64,000 nt of DNA from Lepidodermella squamata. Its lineage: Eukaryota > Gastrotricha. The DNA lies in assembly GCA_047495785.1 (NCBI GenBank), contig JBLDXI010000011.1, positions 186,001 through 250,000 of the forward strand. The letters run 5' to 3'. Shown piece by piece: positions 38,001 through 49,391 of this stretch. The notes under the pieces are model-generated. The model had not been told where the DNA came from. It saw nothing but the letters and a program-made list of their open reading frames with translations, and searched no databases. Within the stretch, counting starts at the first letter, position 1. Each line of letters begins with the position of its first letter. The position numbers and the translations under genes were made by a program.

Positions 38001-40168
38001 TAATGAATTGCTCATTTTTTATCAGCTGTGCAAACTAAGCTGAAGTATTGAGTGTAGGAAATTGCAGTTTGGCAGCTATTAAATTGTAAAATCAAAATGC
38101 GTGAAAACGTATGCGTATGTTGCTAGTCGAAACAGTTTCAAATCATTGATTACAAATTTCACAAGCGACAACTGAAATGTCATATTTAACCCTATTTCTC
38201 GCATTTACACTATCTATGACGCCTTTATTTACATCGACGGCTTACATTTCCTCTGAAGAGAAGCTGCTACGCCATTTCACAGAGGAATGCGACGTGAAAA
38301 GCCTAACCCGCCCTGATGTCAATGCAACAACGCCAACAGTTGTCAAGGTTCAATTTCAACCCTCTCGTTTCGTTTCGCTGGATGAAAAGTCTCAAACATT
38401 CAGCGTAATGGCGTCTATTGGCTTGTTTTGGAACCATCCTTGTGTCGCGTGGGATCCTAAAGACTGGGGCGGAACTGAAATGTTCAAAGTTAAGGCAGAT
38501 GAAACGTGGACGCCGCCACTCTACTCAATGAACGCAGCTGAATTGATGCCAATACTCAATTTGATAACTGATCAAGACGCGTGGTATTTCCACTATACCG
38601 GAATGGTAGAAGCGTGGATCTACGGCATCAATCAAGCATTTTGCAGTTTAAGGTAGACTGAACAATGGAGTCCCAATTTTTTACTATTTCCTTAACAGCT
38701 TGGAGAAATTCCCTTTTGATACCCAAACATGTACATTCAATTTCGAATCGTTCGAAGCGGCCAACTATATGTCATTAGTTATAAGCAACGATTCCTCGCT
38801 CTTGGAGGATGAGAAATCACCATTTATCAGCCATGTCGATGTTTGGAAGAACGAGGGCTTCACGTTCCAGCGAATAGACATTGGCCGTGGCGGCCCCCTG
38901 AAGACGACCTATCGCTGCGCCTTCACGTTCAAGCTACGCCGCATGCCCGGCCTCTACATGGTCAACATATTCTACCCCACTTTCTGCCTCACCATCCTGC
39001 TTTTCGGGTCGATTTTCATCCCGATAGAGTCGCCGGATCGATCCATGTTCTGCGTCACGGTCCTACTGGCGTTTTCAGTCGCCCAATCAACGATTAACAA
39101 CATCATTCCTACGACGAATGAAATGCCTTATGCGTTGATTTTCGTCACGGTTCAACTCGGCGCTGCTGTGGTCATTACGATGTACTGCTTGATTTCATGC
39201 GAGCTAGCTAACAGGCAACATGGGCTGACTTCGCGATCAATTTGCGGTCGGAAAATGTCGACACTTCGATTGATGGACATTGCAGCTTATAGCAGCATAT
39301 TCGTCGTTATCATTTTAACAGATGTTGGGATTTTCATGAAAATGACAAGTTTTCCTTAAGTTCGACTATGGCTTGTCCATTTTCAACTTCTTGGTATTGC
39401 TGAGGATTGCCCATACTTTACGGTTAATTGGTTTCACGATTAAATTTTCGGAATTCGATGTATAATGTTACGTATGATTCAGAAGACTTCTGATTTATCG
39501 ATTTTAAACCAGGTAGGTAGAGCGATTAGCTTCAATTTGCTGGCAAAATCGAATCAAATCGATTTATAGTAACTCCGCAGCTACAACTGAAGTCAACAAT
39601 CCATCTAAGGTTAAAACCGGCTAAAGTCGTGAAGATACTCGTTTGTGATGTATGAGGTCAAGATTTAATCGATTTAGAATTTAGAGTATTGGTAAGCAAA
39701 TGTGTCGACTTACTGGATTGTACACTGATGAGTGATGATGATAATACGAAGCCGAACCAGCCTGAACTTCCGTCGTTCCTATACCGGCTTTGAACTCTAA
39801 TTTCAACTCGCCAGTTCACAAAAGTAGCCGGGCAGCTCTGAAGGACAAAAGATTCAACAAACAATTGTTTAATTCTAATGTAGACTTACCGAGCTAGGTT
39901 TGATGAGGGAAATGGCTTCTCCCATGGAATTCATGCTAGCAAGCATGTATGACGTTGTCAGTGCAACAGCCGAATAAACGGTGGTATAACTGGCGTCGGG
40001 TATGCTTAGATTCAGCTTATCGAATGACAAGGAGCTGACGAAGGTCGTTACGTTGTAGGCTGCAGGTAGCTGCAGTGCGCTGGTTGTAACGTCTGGATCG
40101 ATGCTTTTCGCTTCTTTTGCCATCTGCATTGTGGCGAGAAGGGTAAAATAGGCAAAATTGAAGGCCAT
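35075..40168 (-). CDS. Secreted lectin-like/mucin/vWA mosaic protein, paralogue B (641 aa)
   Basis: Exons 40168-39890, 39714-39837, 36858-35972, 35868-35769, 35712-35579, 35526-35376, 35325-35075, all phase-consistent and identical in layout to A and C. Signal peptide ([15 protein letters not shown]), lectin-like domain ([23 protein letters not shown]), Ser/Thr mucin region at about 270-430, Cys-rich repeat [18 protein letters not shown], and vWA with LLDSSFTV. Here the fifth MIDAS position is Thr, compatible with DxSxS/T. Intron 2 is 2.85 kb and contains a complete Cys-loop channel gene on the opposite strand (38177-39359) and a fold-back element (37193-37500); in A and C the same intron is 0.9 and 0.3 kb. 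So the channel gene probably inserted or was trapped there after, or as part of, the duplication. Confidence 0.75.
37193..37500. mobile_element. Fold-back (MITE-like) element 1
   Basis: Arms of about 66 bases (37193-37258 and 37433-37500) are near-perfect inverted copies: ATTATGACTC..GCTTTTATTCAGC at left, and its reverse complement at right. Inside is a second palindrome, 37331-37410 (TTGTCACCAA..TTGGTGACAA), and a tandem GATCAGAA unit just before the right arm. There is no coding capacity. It looks like a non-autonomous fold-back transposon in intron 2 of mosaic gene B, upstream of the nested channel gene. Confidence 0.7.
37735..38105 (+). promoter_or_regulatory. Duplicated upstream module of channel gene 1
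   Basis: Two diverged tandem copies of a sequence containing GGAGTAAATAAACTG or CAGAGTAAATAAACTG, followed by AGCTGTGCAA-like text, start near 37735 and 37970. They lie directly before the ATG at 38177. A closely related copy is upstream of channel gene 2 at 41761-41945 (CATCGATTGAACATA..CGCAATATCAGAGTAAATAAAC). Conservation of noncoding sequence before both genes suggests shared promoter elements, or simply co-duplication. Confidence 0.45.
38177..39359 (+). CDS. Cys-loop ligand-gated ion channel subunit 1 (378 aa), nested
   Basis: Two exons, 38177-38652 and 38699-39359. Signal peptide, then an nAChR-like ligand-binding domain ([22 protein letters not shown]). Cys-loop C156 to C170 has exactly 13 intervening residues with FPFD, and the intron falls inside the loop. 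M1 is [19 protein letters not shown]2 [17 protein letters not shown]3 [18 protein letters not shown]4 near the C-terminus; the M3-M4 loop is very short. Leu is kept at M2 9'. The M2 entrance reads PDRS: acidic at -1' as in cation channels, but with Pro at -2' as in anion channels. No vicinal Cys pair is seen in loop C, so it is a non-alpha type. It lies in an intron of mosaic gene B on the other strand. Ligand unknown. Confidence 0.85.
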
Positions 40169-42020
40169 TGACAATTAAATATATCCTACATTGTATTCAG
40201 GCATGAAGAAGAAAGTGACACGAAAAAACCGGAAAATCCGCCTGGTTCTTAGCCTGCAACATAATTCTAGTGCCAACACAAGAAGCCTAAATGAAACCTA
40301 ACCCAAATTTCTATGTCTTATTCAAATGCGTCTTATTCCACGAACATAAGCCTGATTCTAACCCTAATCCCATTAATCCCATTGGCTTTGTTCATTCGGA
40401 ATCTCTTGAGTACTGTCGAAATTGCTATGAGGCTCTTTAATAGTCCTTGAACCCTTTAAGGGGCGAGGTGGTGATGTCAACAAGCCTGGAAGCTGGCAAT
40501 GTGGTTCGAAAAATCCCGATGTGTACCCTTCAGTGAGATATTTGCTTCATCAGGACACACGGGCGTAGTGGCGTAGTTAGCTGCAAAAACACCCCGCAGA
40601 CATTTCTAAAATTGATATTGCGCAGCATATTAGAGCCTCGAGCCTCAGAGAAGGGTGAGTACACATATTACAGCCTTACTCTTGTGTCCAGTCCTTTATG
40701 AACTTATGTACGTCCGAAGATTTTCATAGTGCAATCACTCACGCACACGTGAACCCCGCAAATATGTTGTTAAAAATTCGCGCAAATGCGCTACCTCTGC
40801 TTGTAGCTTTTTAGGCTGGTTTTGACTTTAGACAACATGTCGACTCCCCTTGATTACAACAAGACGAAAAAAACAAGCCTGTCGCAAATTGCGAATTCGA
40901 TATTTATCATTCGGCGATTACGAACTACTTGAAATTCATATTTTTAATTCATGAACTCATTAAAATTCATACCTATTTCAATGTTCCAGAGGAGAAGAAA
41001 CTTTTGCGCATGCAAAATTTGCATGAAATGACGCCTACAATATGGAAATGCCGCTAAATGCTTGCAGATAAATGCCGTTATTTCTCTTCAGGCTTGTTTA
41101 GTAGATACGGCGATTGTTCACTAATTCGGCTAATTAGGCTATTTTTGTCAAGTTTTTATTTTCGAATTCGCAGTTTTCTATTATTAGTGATATCGACATG
41201 AGGACGTTGACAAAACTGGTGAAGATGAAGATTACGAACGATCCATAGATCGAACGGATTCCTCGAAGACGTGGCTTATACACATTACAATAGAAGACGG
41301 AAAAAAATTTCAGATTAGGTAATTTAGTACGTGATACGCAAATGCCATATTGGTGGAATATGGACGCCTCGGCTACGAGCAACTGCAACCTGAACGCCTG
41401 AAGTTTTCCAGGTGGAGTTGATGACAGCGCAAATGGATTCGTCTGATACGAGTTGCCGCAATTCCCAACTGATTTTTCAGGTTATTTAGGAAGTTATGAA
41501 GGAAGCAAGCAAAATTTAGACTTCGACCTGCGACTAAACTTGTTTTTCTCCAATTATCCACGAGATTCATTTATGTTTTTGACGTTTCATTATGCGTGCC
41601 AAAGATTTTTCCGCATTTTATTTCCGATCCCATGAGAATATACCCTTGAAGAATTCATCTGGTCAATCCCTGAAGAAAATCAGGAGAAAGAACACTCGTA
41701 GACTCAGAAGCATGATTGATCTCTACTACATGATTGCGGAGATGTATGCGCCAAGCCATCGAATTGTATTCATCGATTGAACATATGCGTCGATCGCAAT
41801 ATCAGAGTAAATAAACGGTTCGTGATTCTAAAACAAATAATAAACTGCTCATTTAATGCCAACTGTGCAAACTCAGATATAGGATTGCGCGTAGGAAATT
41901 GCACTTTGGCAGCTATTAAATTAGTAAAATCAAAATGCGTAAAACAAGTTGCGCTTCTATGGTTGACACACTTTAAAATCATAGGTTTAATTCACCAGCA
42001 AAGGAATAGAAACAAGCAAA
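40169..42020. other. Spacer between mosaic gene B and channel gene 2
   Basis: About 1.85 kb. The left part is upstream of mosaic gene B. A minus-strand 84-codon frame at 41134-41388 has one hydrophobic helix that faintly resembles a channel M4, but it has no support. 41761-41945 is the promoter-like copy shared with channel gene 1. Confidence 0.4.
41761..41945 (+). promoter_or_regulatory. Upstream module of channel gene 2, copy of that before gene 1
   Basis: Matches 37931-38105 over most of its length (CATCGATTGAACATA, CGCAATATCAGAGTAAATAAAC, GCAGCTATTAAATT, AAAATGCGT). It ends shortly before the ATG at 42021. Either a shared promoter or a trace of duplication. Confidence 0.45.
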
Positions 42021-43219
42021 ATGGCCGCATGTTTAACCCTACTTCTCACATTGGCTCTGTCTGGGATGCCGTTATTCACAGCAGCAGCTTATATTTCCTC
42101 CGAAGAGGGGCTGCTCCGCCATTTCACTGAGGAATGCGACGTTAAAAGCATAACACGGCCTGATGTCAATGCAACAACGCCAACAGTTGTTACGGTTCAA
42201 TTTCTACCAGCTCGTTTCATTGCGCTGGATGAAAAGTCCCAAACATTCAGCGTGATGGCATCTATCGGCTTGTTTTGGAACCATCCTTGCGTCGCGTGGG
42301 ATCCTGATGGCTGGGGCGGAGGGGCTTCGTTCAGAGTAAAAGCAGTTGAAACCTGGACCCCGCCACTTTATGCAATGAACGCGGCTGAAGTGATGCCGAT
42401 TGTCAATTTGATAACTGATCAGGATTTGTGGTATTTTGGCTCTGATGGCTTAGTAACTGCGTGGATCTACGGCATCAATCGAGCTTTTTGTATTTTAAGG
42501 TACATTTTTATATTAATTCCACTTAATTTTTTTTTATCATATTATCATGTTTTAAAAGATTGGAGAAATTCCCGTTTGACACTCAAATATGCACATTCAA
42601 TTTTGAATCGTTCGAAGATGCCAGCTATATCACGCTAGCTTTGAGCAACGATTCTAGTCTTGTCCAGGATGGGAGTTCGCCATTTCTCAGCCAGGTCGAT
42701 GTTTGGACGAACGAGGGCTTCACGTTCCAGCGAATAGACATTGGCCGTGGCGGCCCCCTGAAGACGACCTATCGTTGCGCCTTCACGTTCAAACTCCGCC
42801 GCATGCCCGGCCTCTACATGGTCAACATATTCTACCCCACTTTCTGCCTCACCATCCTGCTTTTCGGGTCGATTTTCATTCCGATAGAGTCGCCGGATCG
42901 ATCCATGTTCTGCGTCACGGTCCTACTAGCGTTTTCGGTCGCCCAATCAACGATTAACAACATCATTCCGACGACGAATGAAATGCCGTATGCGTTGATT
43001 TTTGTCACGGTTCAACTCGGCGCAGCTGTGGTCATTACGCTGTATTGTTTGATTTCATGCGAGCTGGCGAACAGGCAAAATGAAGCTGGGAAGTCTGTCC
43101 GATCAATATGCGGTCGAAAAATTTCGACACTTCGATTGATGGATATTGCAGCTTATAGCATCATGTTTTTCGTTCTAGCCGCAGCCGATATTGGGATTTT
43201 CGTGAAAATGACAAGTTAA
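42021..43219 (+). CDS. Cys-loop ligand-gated ion channel subunit 2 (379 aa)
   Basis: Exons 42021-42499 and 42559-43219, with the same intron position inside the Cys-loop as subunit 1. Signal peptide (LTLLLTLALSGMPLFTAAA), ligand-binding domain with LDEKSQTF and VAWDPDGWGG, Cys-loop C157 to C171 with 13 residues between, and four membrane helices with M2 and its flanks identical to subunit 1. From about 42707 to 43075 the DNA is almost identical to 38847-39215, while the N-terminal halves have diverged. It probably forms pentamers, possibly with subunit 1, at the cell surface. Ligand unknown. Confidence 0.85.
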
Positions 43220-43532
43220 ACTTGTCGAATGACCGAAAACAGTCGAACTTGTAGCTGCTATGTGCTATCTTACTATCATGTGTTATCTTGCTCCCCTAGC
43301 GTGAACAGGTGCAAAGCTAATTTTCAAGAATGAAGCGACCTATTTCTAAAGTAGTAAAGCTTCAGAGTTGCTTTCAAGGTTAATGAATGCGAAGCAGATT
43401 TACTAACGAGTCTCAACATTCGGTATTGCTTACAAATGCCATGTACTTCCTCTCAAGGTCATTTTTTGTTTATCTCTTCATCCAACTTTAAAAGTGGAGT
43501 CTCGTAAAGGTAATGCGTCTCTTTCAAAATCG

Positions 43533-43958
43533 TCAGATGTGTCCACTGCAAATGGCCGTGGCCTGCTCGAGGCAACGCTGCAGCTTTTTCGGCTTGTTCT
43601 TCGCGCCGTCCGCCTTCTTGCACAACAGCTTCTGCAACTTTTCCACGCATGCTTCATCCTGGACGATCACCTTCATGGCCCCGGCCAAGTCGACGCCAGT
43701 CGCTGCGACGATAGGCGAGCGGCGGTAGTCTTCCAGGTTCTGCGAGACGCCGGTTCGCAACGATTTGAACAGGTTTGTCGCAGGTTTTGAAACCGAGCCG
43801 GCTGTCATGTACAGTGGTTTGCGGTTCGGCAGTGTCGCTGAGCTGTTTGTTGACGTACCTCGAAACGGGACCAGCGACAAGCTGAAGCCAGCGCCGCTCG
43901 ACAAACTGGCAAGAGATGAGATCGTCGAAAGAAATACAACAACCTTGAACTTGTTCAT
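43533..43958 (-). CDS. Small secreted 4-Cys protein, paralogue 1 (141 aa)
   Basis: A single exon with ATG at 43958. Signal peptide (VVVFLSTISSLASLSSGAG), then a Ser/Asn/Pro linker, the motif LEDYRRSPI, and a C-terminal basic helical part with four Cys (DEAC, LLCKK, LQRC, AICSGHI). The paralogue at 49392-49823 keeps all four Cys and most other residues. No known family is recognised. The two copies flank mosaic gene C (44.8-47.5 kb), one on each side, and read on the same strand. The Cys pattern suggests two disulfides in a helical secreted peptide. Confidence 0.75.
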   Translation of the reverse strand: MNKFKVVVFLSTISSLASLSSGAGFSLSLVPFRGTSTNSSATLPNRKPLYMTAGSVSKPATNLFKSLRTGVSQNLEDYRRSPIVAATGVDLAGAMKVIVQDEACVEKLQKLLCKKADGAKNKPKKLQRCLEQATAICSGHI

Positions 43959-44833
43959 TCTTTGCTGCGATAAGTTGATAAATGTGCGGAGTTTTCATCG
44001 TCGGCAGCAGTGGGCAGACGTGTTTTCCACGCGCGTAATTCATTAATTAGCTAATTAAGGCATGCGCCGGAAAAATATTAGCCCATTACGAGCGAGGTCG
44101 ATAGTCAGCATCTCGCCATTAGCCTTGTGGTTCGTGTTTTTTACTATATGCTATACGCCACTTCGCGGACATCGAAGTGCATTGGGAATGACATCAGAGT
44201 AGGATTCGCACACCCATTTTTCTGCATTCTCTATCTAGGCTCGATTAGCAAAATCGTTCAATTAAATACAATGAAAGATGGATCTTCTATTTTTACTATG
44301 AAGGATTCGTACGTTATGCGCCACAAGTAAAAATAGGCATTGCTTTTTGGTTTTTCTCGTGAAAATCTATGGTTTGCAGGCGTCTTTTCTTTTTATTTTA
44401 TCATTAGGTAGGGAGCCTGATGAGCCCATTTGCAAATTTTGAGCTTATCCTTGAAGTTCCTGGGCCAGTTTCTAGTGGAGCAAGTTCGTATTACCAGCTA
44501 TGAATCACTTATTGTGTTGGTCGCCAATAATTATTGATACGATGCGTTCATTTTGACAACTTAGCTCTTTTGATCCTTGAGAAATTTTGAAACCGGGGTT
44601 TCAAATTATTGTGAGTAGATTATGAATTTGTCAAAAGGTAATTTTCGACCGGGTAAGGACAAGTACCTTGTTCCGCGCGCACGACGAAATGTTCACATTT
44701 AAAATAACATTGTTTTATTGGTTAAATGTCATAACCCCGATGACAAATAAAACCTTGTCGCTGAATAGGCAGAATAATGAGGAAAATAGTCAACAATGCA
44801 ACACGTCCATTAGATACATAATGCAATTAGAAA
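43959..44833. other. Spacer
   Basis: About 0.9 kb between the small secreted gene and the 3' end of mosaic gene C. It should hold the promoter of the small gene. No ORF is supported. Confidence 0.4.
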
Positions 44834-47519
44834 TCAAACATTGATTAAGTAATTTAACACGCGATAGTTGTTCTCTTTTAATCGAACCCAATGCTTAATT
44901 TCAACTGAATCGTAACCGAATGCGGAGATTCTTGGAAGAGTAGATGTCGTGTCTCCACCAGGGAGAATTACGAAAAGGACTTTGATTTTCCAAAATCGCA
45001 GTAGTTGTAGAAAGGTTTCGGACGTTTGCTTGTCTTTGAACGAAGAGGGTGAAACGAATGCGATGATAACGGGCGAATTCGCGGCACCTAGATGCGGGTA
45101 TAAATATAACGTTTCAACAGAATAACAATAATTGAACGCAGGTTTACCAATTTGTTGCAATCGTCGCAACGCATTATCAGTGAACCCGCCGTCGCTGCCG
45201 AAGTAAATCATTGAATCGACAGCTCTCCTAAAATCAGGGATTGATAACGAGTCGGAAAGAGATAATGCCTTGAAAGCAGCTGTTCGACCGCCAAAATCAA
45301 TGAGTTCGACCTTTCGAAACAACAGGTGATTAAAGTCTTTACATGGTAAGAAATCTTACTCGTGCTGAGCCGTTGTTGATTGAAAGGTGCTGAGCTATGA
45401 CGGCAACGGCGGCTTTAACCTTCTGGAATTGATGAATAGGAACTGCGTAGGAGGAATCGAGCAGGAAATGCACGTCGAGTCGCTTATTCACAACTGTAAT
45501 TGCGGGACGGAATAGATTCGTAAGAATCCTACAACTTTGGCTTACTTACTTTCTAAAAGGCAGGAGCTTGAGCAGCCATCACCAGCGGCAGTGTTAGCGT
45601 CATCACATTCTTCACCTCGAAGAGGCTCGAACAAACCATTGCCGCAAGTCTGAAATGGAGAACAACAGAAATGTATGGAACTTTCGCAATCACAGTTCCA
45701 TGTTGGTCGATTGACATTCAGTTCGACCGAATTCCTATCACAAACCTAAAATTAGGGTGACCCTTGATAGGGCGATCATAAATTTATCAAATTCTACATA
45801 TATTCTAAAATCATCCCAGTTGGCCATGAATTGGTTTATAACCCAAAACAGAGGCGATCGGGTTGATTTGGGCCAGTAAAATCATAATGGAAATTTGCCT
45901 TATTACTGCAGTTGAGGTAACACCTTTAATTGAACCAATTGGAAAATGCTTACCCTCAACATAGAAGTAGTTGTTGTGGATGTTGAACTCAACTCTGTTG
46001 TTGACCTGCCAGTCGTTGTTGCCGTTGAAGTTGGAACTGAAGAACTGCTTCTCGTCGTTGTGTATGTCGAGGCTGTGGTACTAGCAGTAGTAGACGTTGA
46101 GATTGCTGCGGTTGACGTTGGAGAGCTTGTTGTTGAAGTTGTGGATGGAGTTGTTGAAGACGTCGAAGAACTGCTCGTTGTCGTTGGATATTTTGGTGTT
46201 GTTGTCGTAGTACTAGCAGTAGTAGACGTTGAGCTGGTCGGAGTTGAAGTCGTTGAAGAGCTTGTTGGGCTTTTCGATGTTGAACTTGTTGTAGTTGTAG
46301 GAGTCGTTGTCGTTGTTGAAGATGTCGAAGTACTTCTGCTGGTCGTTGATGTGCTAGTGGTAGTCGGGCTGGCTGCGACTTGAAAAGCATAAACAGAATT
46401 AACGTTAACCCCGGCATCCCAATTATCAAACGAGAAGAGCATCAGCGAATTCGACCCAGATGTCACCATGGAGCTGAGCCCTGTTACGCCGACACTCGAG
46501 AAGCAAACCAGAGAAACTGAAGCTGATTGCAATGCAACTGTCAACTCGTCATTGATGAGTTGCACGACAAGAATGAACGAAGATGAGGTCCCGGTGAAAA
46601 TCGATGAGCAGGCGGTGGAGTTGACGAGGTAGCTGCTGCCTGGCGGTCTCACGTAAGCCCACGGCCATGTTGGCGTGTATGTTACGTACATTGGCCCATT
46701 CGGCATTAGTTGCAGCCAAACAGCCAAGCCGTTCAGGTTGTTGTACGTTGGAGTATTCGAACGAGCTGTAGAAAAGCAAGAGTTCAGACTATTATGTACC
46801 TCAGAAAAGTTGTACAGTGACTTCCAGTGCTTTTGAATAACATTCAAGATAAATTTTGAATTCAGCAATGTTAGCATTTTTAGATCCGCTTATAACTAGA
46901 AGTCTGGTGTTTGTTTTCCCGTGTGATCTCCTAGCACTCCTAGCTTTGAGCGATTCATCTATTCTCCCATTCTTATGATAATATCTGAGATTCCTCTATC
47001 GATCGAGTTAAGAATTAATGATTCAGCTTCATTTTGCCGCTGGTTTGATTAAAAAAATCGGTTGACTGACGTGATTGTATACCGACGGCCGTAGAAGATA
47101 GGACGAAGCCGAACCAGCCGGAGCTTCCGTCGTTTTTGTACGTGATTTGAACTCCAACTTCAACTCGCCAATTCACAAAAGTAGTAGGGCAGTTCTGAAA
47201 AACAATAGATTCAACAAACAGACGTTTAATTTTAATCTAGACTCACCGAGCTGGGTTTGATGAGGGAAATCGCATCTTTAAGTTGATCCATGTTAGAAAG
47301 CTTGTAAGACTTTGGTTCAGTCATAGCCGCATTAGCTGTAGTATAAGGAGAGTCGGGTATGCTTGCATTCTGCTTATCGAACGACATCGAACTCACAAAG
47401 GTTGTTACGTTGTAAGCTGCGGGCAGCTGTAATGCACTTGTTGTGACGCTTGGATCAACGCTTTTCGCAATTTTGATCATGGACGCCGAAATGATAAAAT
47501 AGGCCAGGATGTAGACCAT
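44834..47519 (-). CDS. Secreted lectin-like/mucin/vWA mosaic protein, paralogue C (619 aa)
   Basis: Exons 47519-47247, 47194-47071, 46765-45954, 45649-45550, 45493-45360, 45310-45148, 45087-44834, in phase and homologous to A and B. Signal peptide (YILAYFIISASMIK), lectin-like domain ([30 protein letters not shown]), Ser/Thr mucin about 260-403, Cys-rich repeat ([26 protein letters not shown]), and vWA with LLDSSYAV. As in A, the MIDAS fifth position is Ala. Compared with B, exon 3 is spliced earlier: a donor at AGG|GTAAGC excludes the last about 25 codons of the homologous region. Introns are short and nothing is nested in intron 2. Confidence 0.75.
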
Positions 47520-49391
47520 TGACAATTTATTGAACCTATAGTTAAAACTGAAGCAACAAATGAACATGTCAATTCTGTCACTCTTTAACTAACAAATTCT
47601 CCTAACCCTAACAAATAGCGATAGCATACCCAACCTCGGATGACATCAAATTTGCTGAACTAAACTTCACATAATTGAGCTCACACTACCCGGTCCCCCA
47701 GTTCTAGAGTTCAAGGCAAGATAACTATGGTAATATGTAGCATGTTCAACAATTCAATTTGGATACTACCACTTGGCTTAAAGATCCTACTTCACAGCCC
47801 TAGGCATCTTGACCAACATTTAAAACGCAAATAACAAATTCTTCCAATTCTAACCTACTCAAGCCCAATCGCTCTAAATCCTAAATCCAGCGATAAAATC
47901 GTGTTGTTTAGCAACAATTCCTAAATAACAGGAAAATTAGCAATGTTTTTTGAAGAGGTAGGTCATCCCATGTTTGATGTTTTTCCTAGGTCACATGGTT
48001 TCGAACATGTTTTTGTGTTGAGCCACTAACACGCCCCCCACAAGATATTTTAAAAATTGTTATCGGAACTTTGTTTTCGCATTTTTTTACGGTGCATCGT
48101 CCAGGCCTGCCTGAGAAAACAAACATCATCATATCATAGCTCTTCATCTCTTCCGCCTAGAGTCCCCAGCGTATAAGTACGTTTTGTACGATATTCATTC
48201 AAAATGCAAGCACTCACTACATGCCTTACCCCGCAAATAGCTTTTAATTCACGAAAATGCACAGACTTTGCTTTTGTTCTGATTTGGGACTGTCGCTTAC
48301 ACCTGAATACAACACGACAAACAAGCACCTGTCGCTAAAATAAAGTTAACATTCTGCAATTTCGAACTGCGAGGAACTCGTATATTATGGCTCGCCTTTG
48401 TTACAGTGTGGTCTGAAACACGGGAAGAATGCGCATTTCTTCAAATAATTGCGCTTTCAGCTTACGATCACAAAGCCAGCAATCAATTTCTTCAATCTCT
48501 TGATCATCCTGATCCTATTTACTTTGCCGTTTACTTGGAATTAGCTCGCCTTGTTTCCTACATTCGCGTCTCCACCTTCTCTCCTACGATCACTAACTCG
48601 ATCACTAACTACGCCAGATAATTTGAGGTATGAATAAAAGATATTTTCTCGCACAAGTCTTAATCATTGTACATTTGATATTTTTTTTAAATTTTTGTCG
48701 GGCTTGTGTGAGGAACCTTCTTTTACTGCGTGACTCTGAGCCGCGATATTTCTGAATGGTTTCTGAACTTTTTTAAATGAAGTCAATTTTCGTTTAAAAA
48801 ATTGCATACCTAATGAAAAAAAGCTGGTTGACGAAATGAACTCAACTAGTGCGCAGCAACAAAGTCATGTGCCCATCACATGATTGCCTACATTCAATTT
48901 AATTTTCAACTACGATTGGCGAATTGCAGTTTCACTATATAGATCAGCTTTGAAAAACAAAACGGTCATAAAATTCAAAGCCCAACGATTTATTTTTTAA
49001 TTTACTTGGGTGTCAGTTGCCAAATGCCAGAGACAGCGAATAATAGTCCACAATCTCTATCGATGGTACCAGTTAACCGCGAGATTACTGTTCCCATTAG
49101 TCTTGCAATCGACGAGAACCCAAGAGAACCAAATTAATTCCAATAGCTGAATAAGGATCACGAGAAATACCTGAATTATACCTCATAATCGCGATCGTAG
49201 CATCTCGAGATCAAATTTCGATAATTAGTTTGATGTAATATAATTGGCTTAAGACAACTCTCAAATTCTAGTGTCCATCCTATCACGTAACAGTCATTTT
49301 CATGTTTATTTCAACATCCAATGTTCAAAAGCGGTCTTCATCTGTAAAAAGCGATGATTATATTATATGAAATTAAGCTATGGATGAATCG
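47520..49391. other. Spacer upstream of mosaic gene C
   Basis: About 1.9 kb with scattered short ORFs on both strands and no domain. It contains the presumed promoter of mosaic gene C and the 3' flank of the second small secreted gene. I see nothing else. Confidence 0.4.

Noticed and set aside
41134-41388. 84-codon minus ORF with one hydrophobic helix, possible channel M4 relic
   Set aside because: Only one helix, no LFD-type motif match beyond chance, no ATG-supported exon chain.
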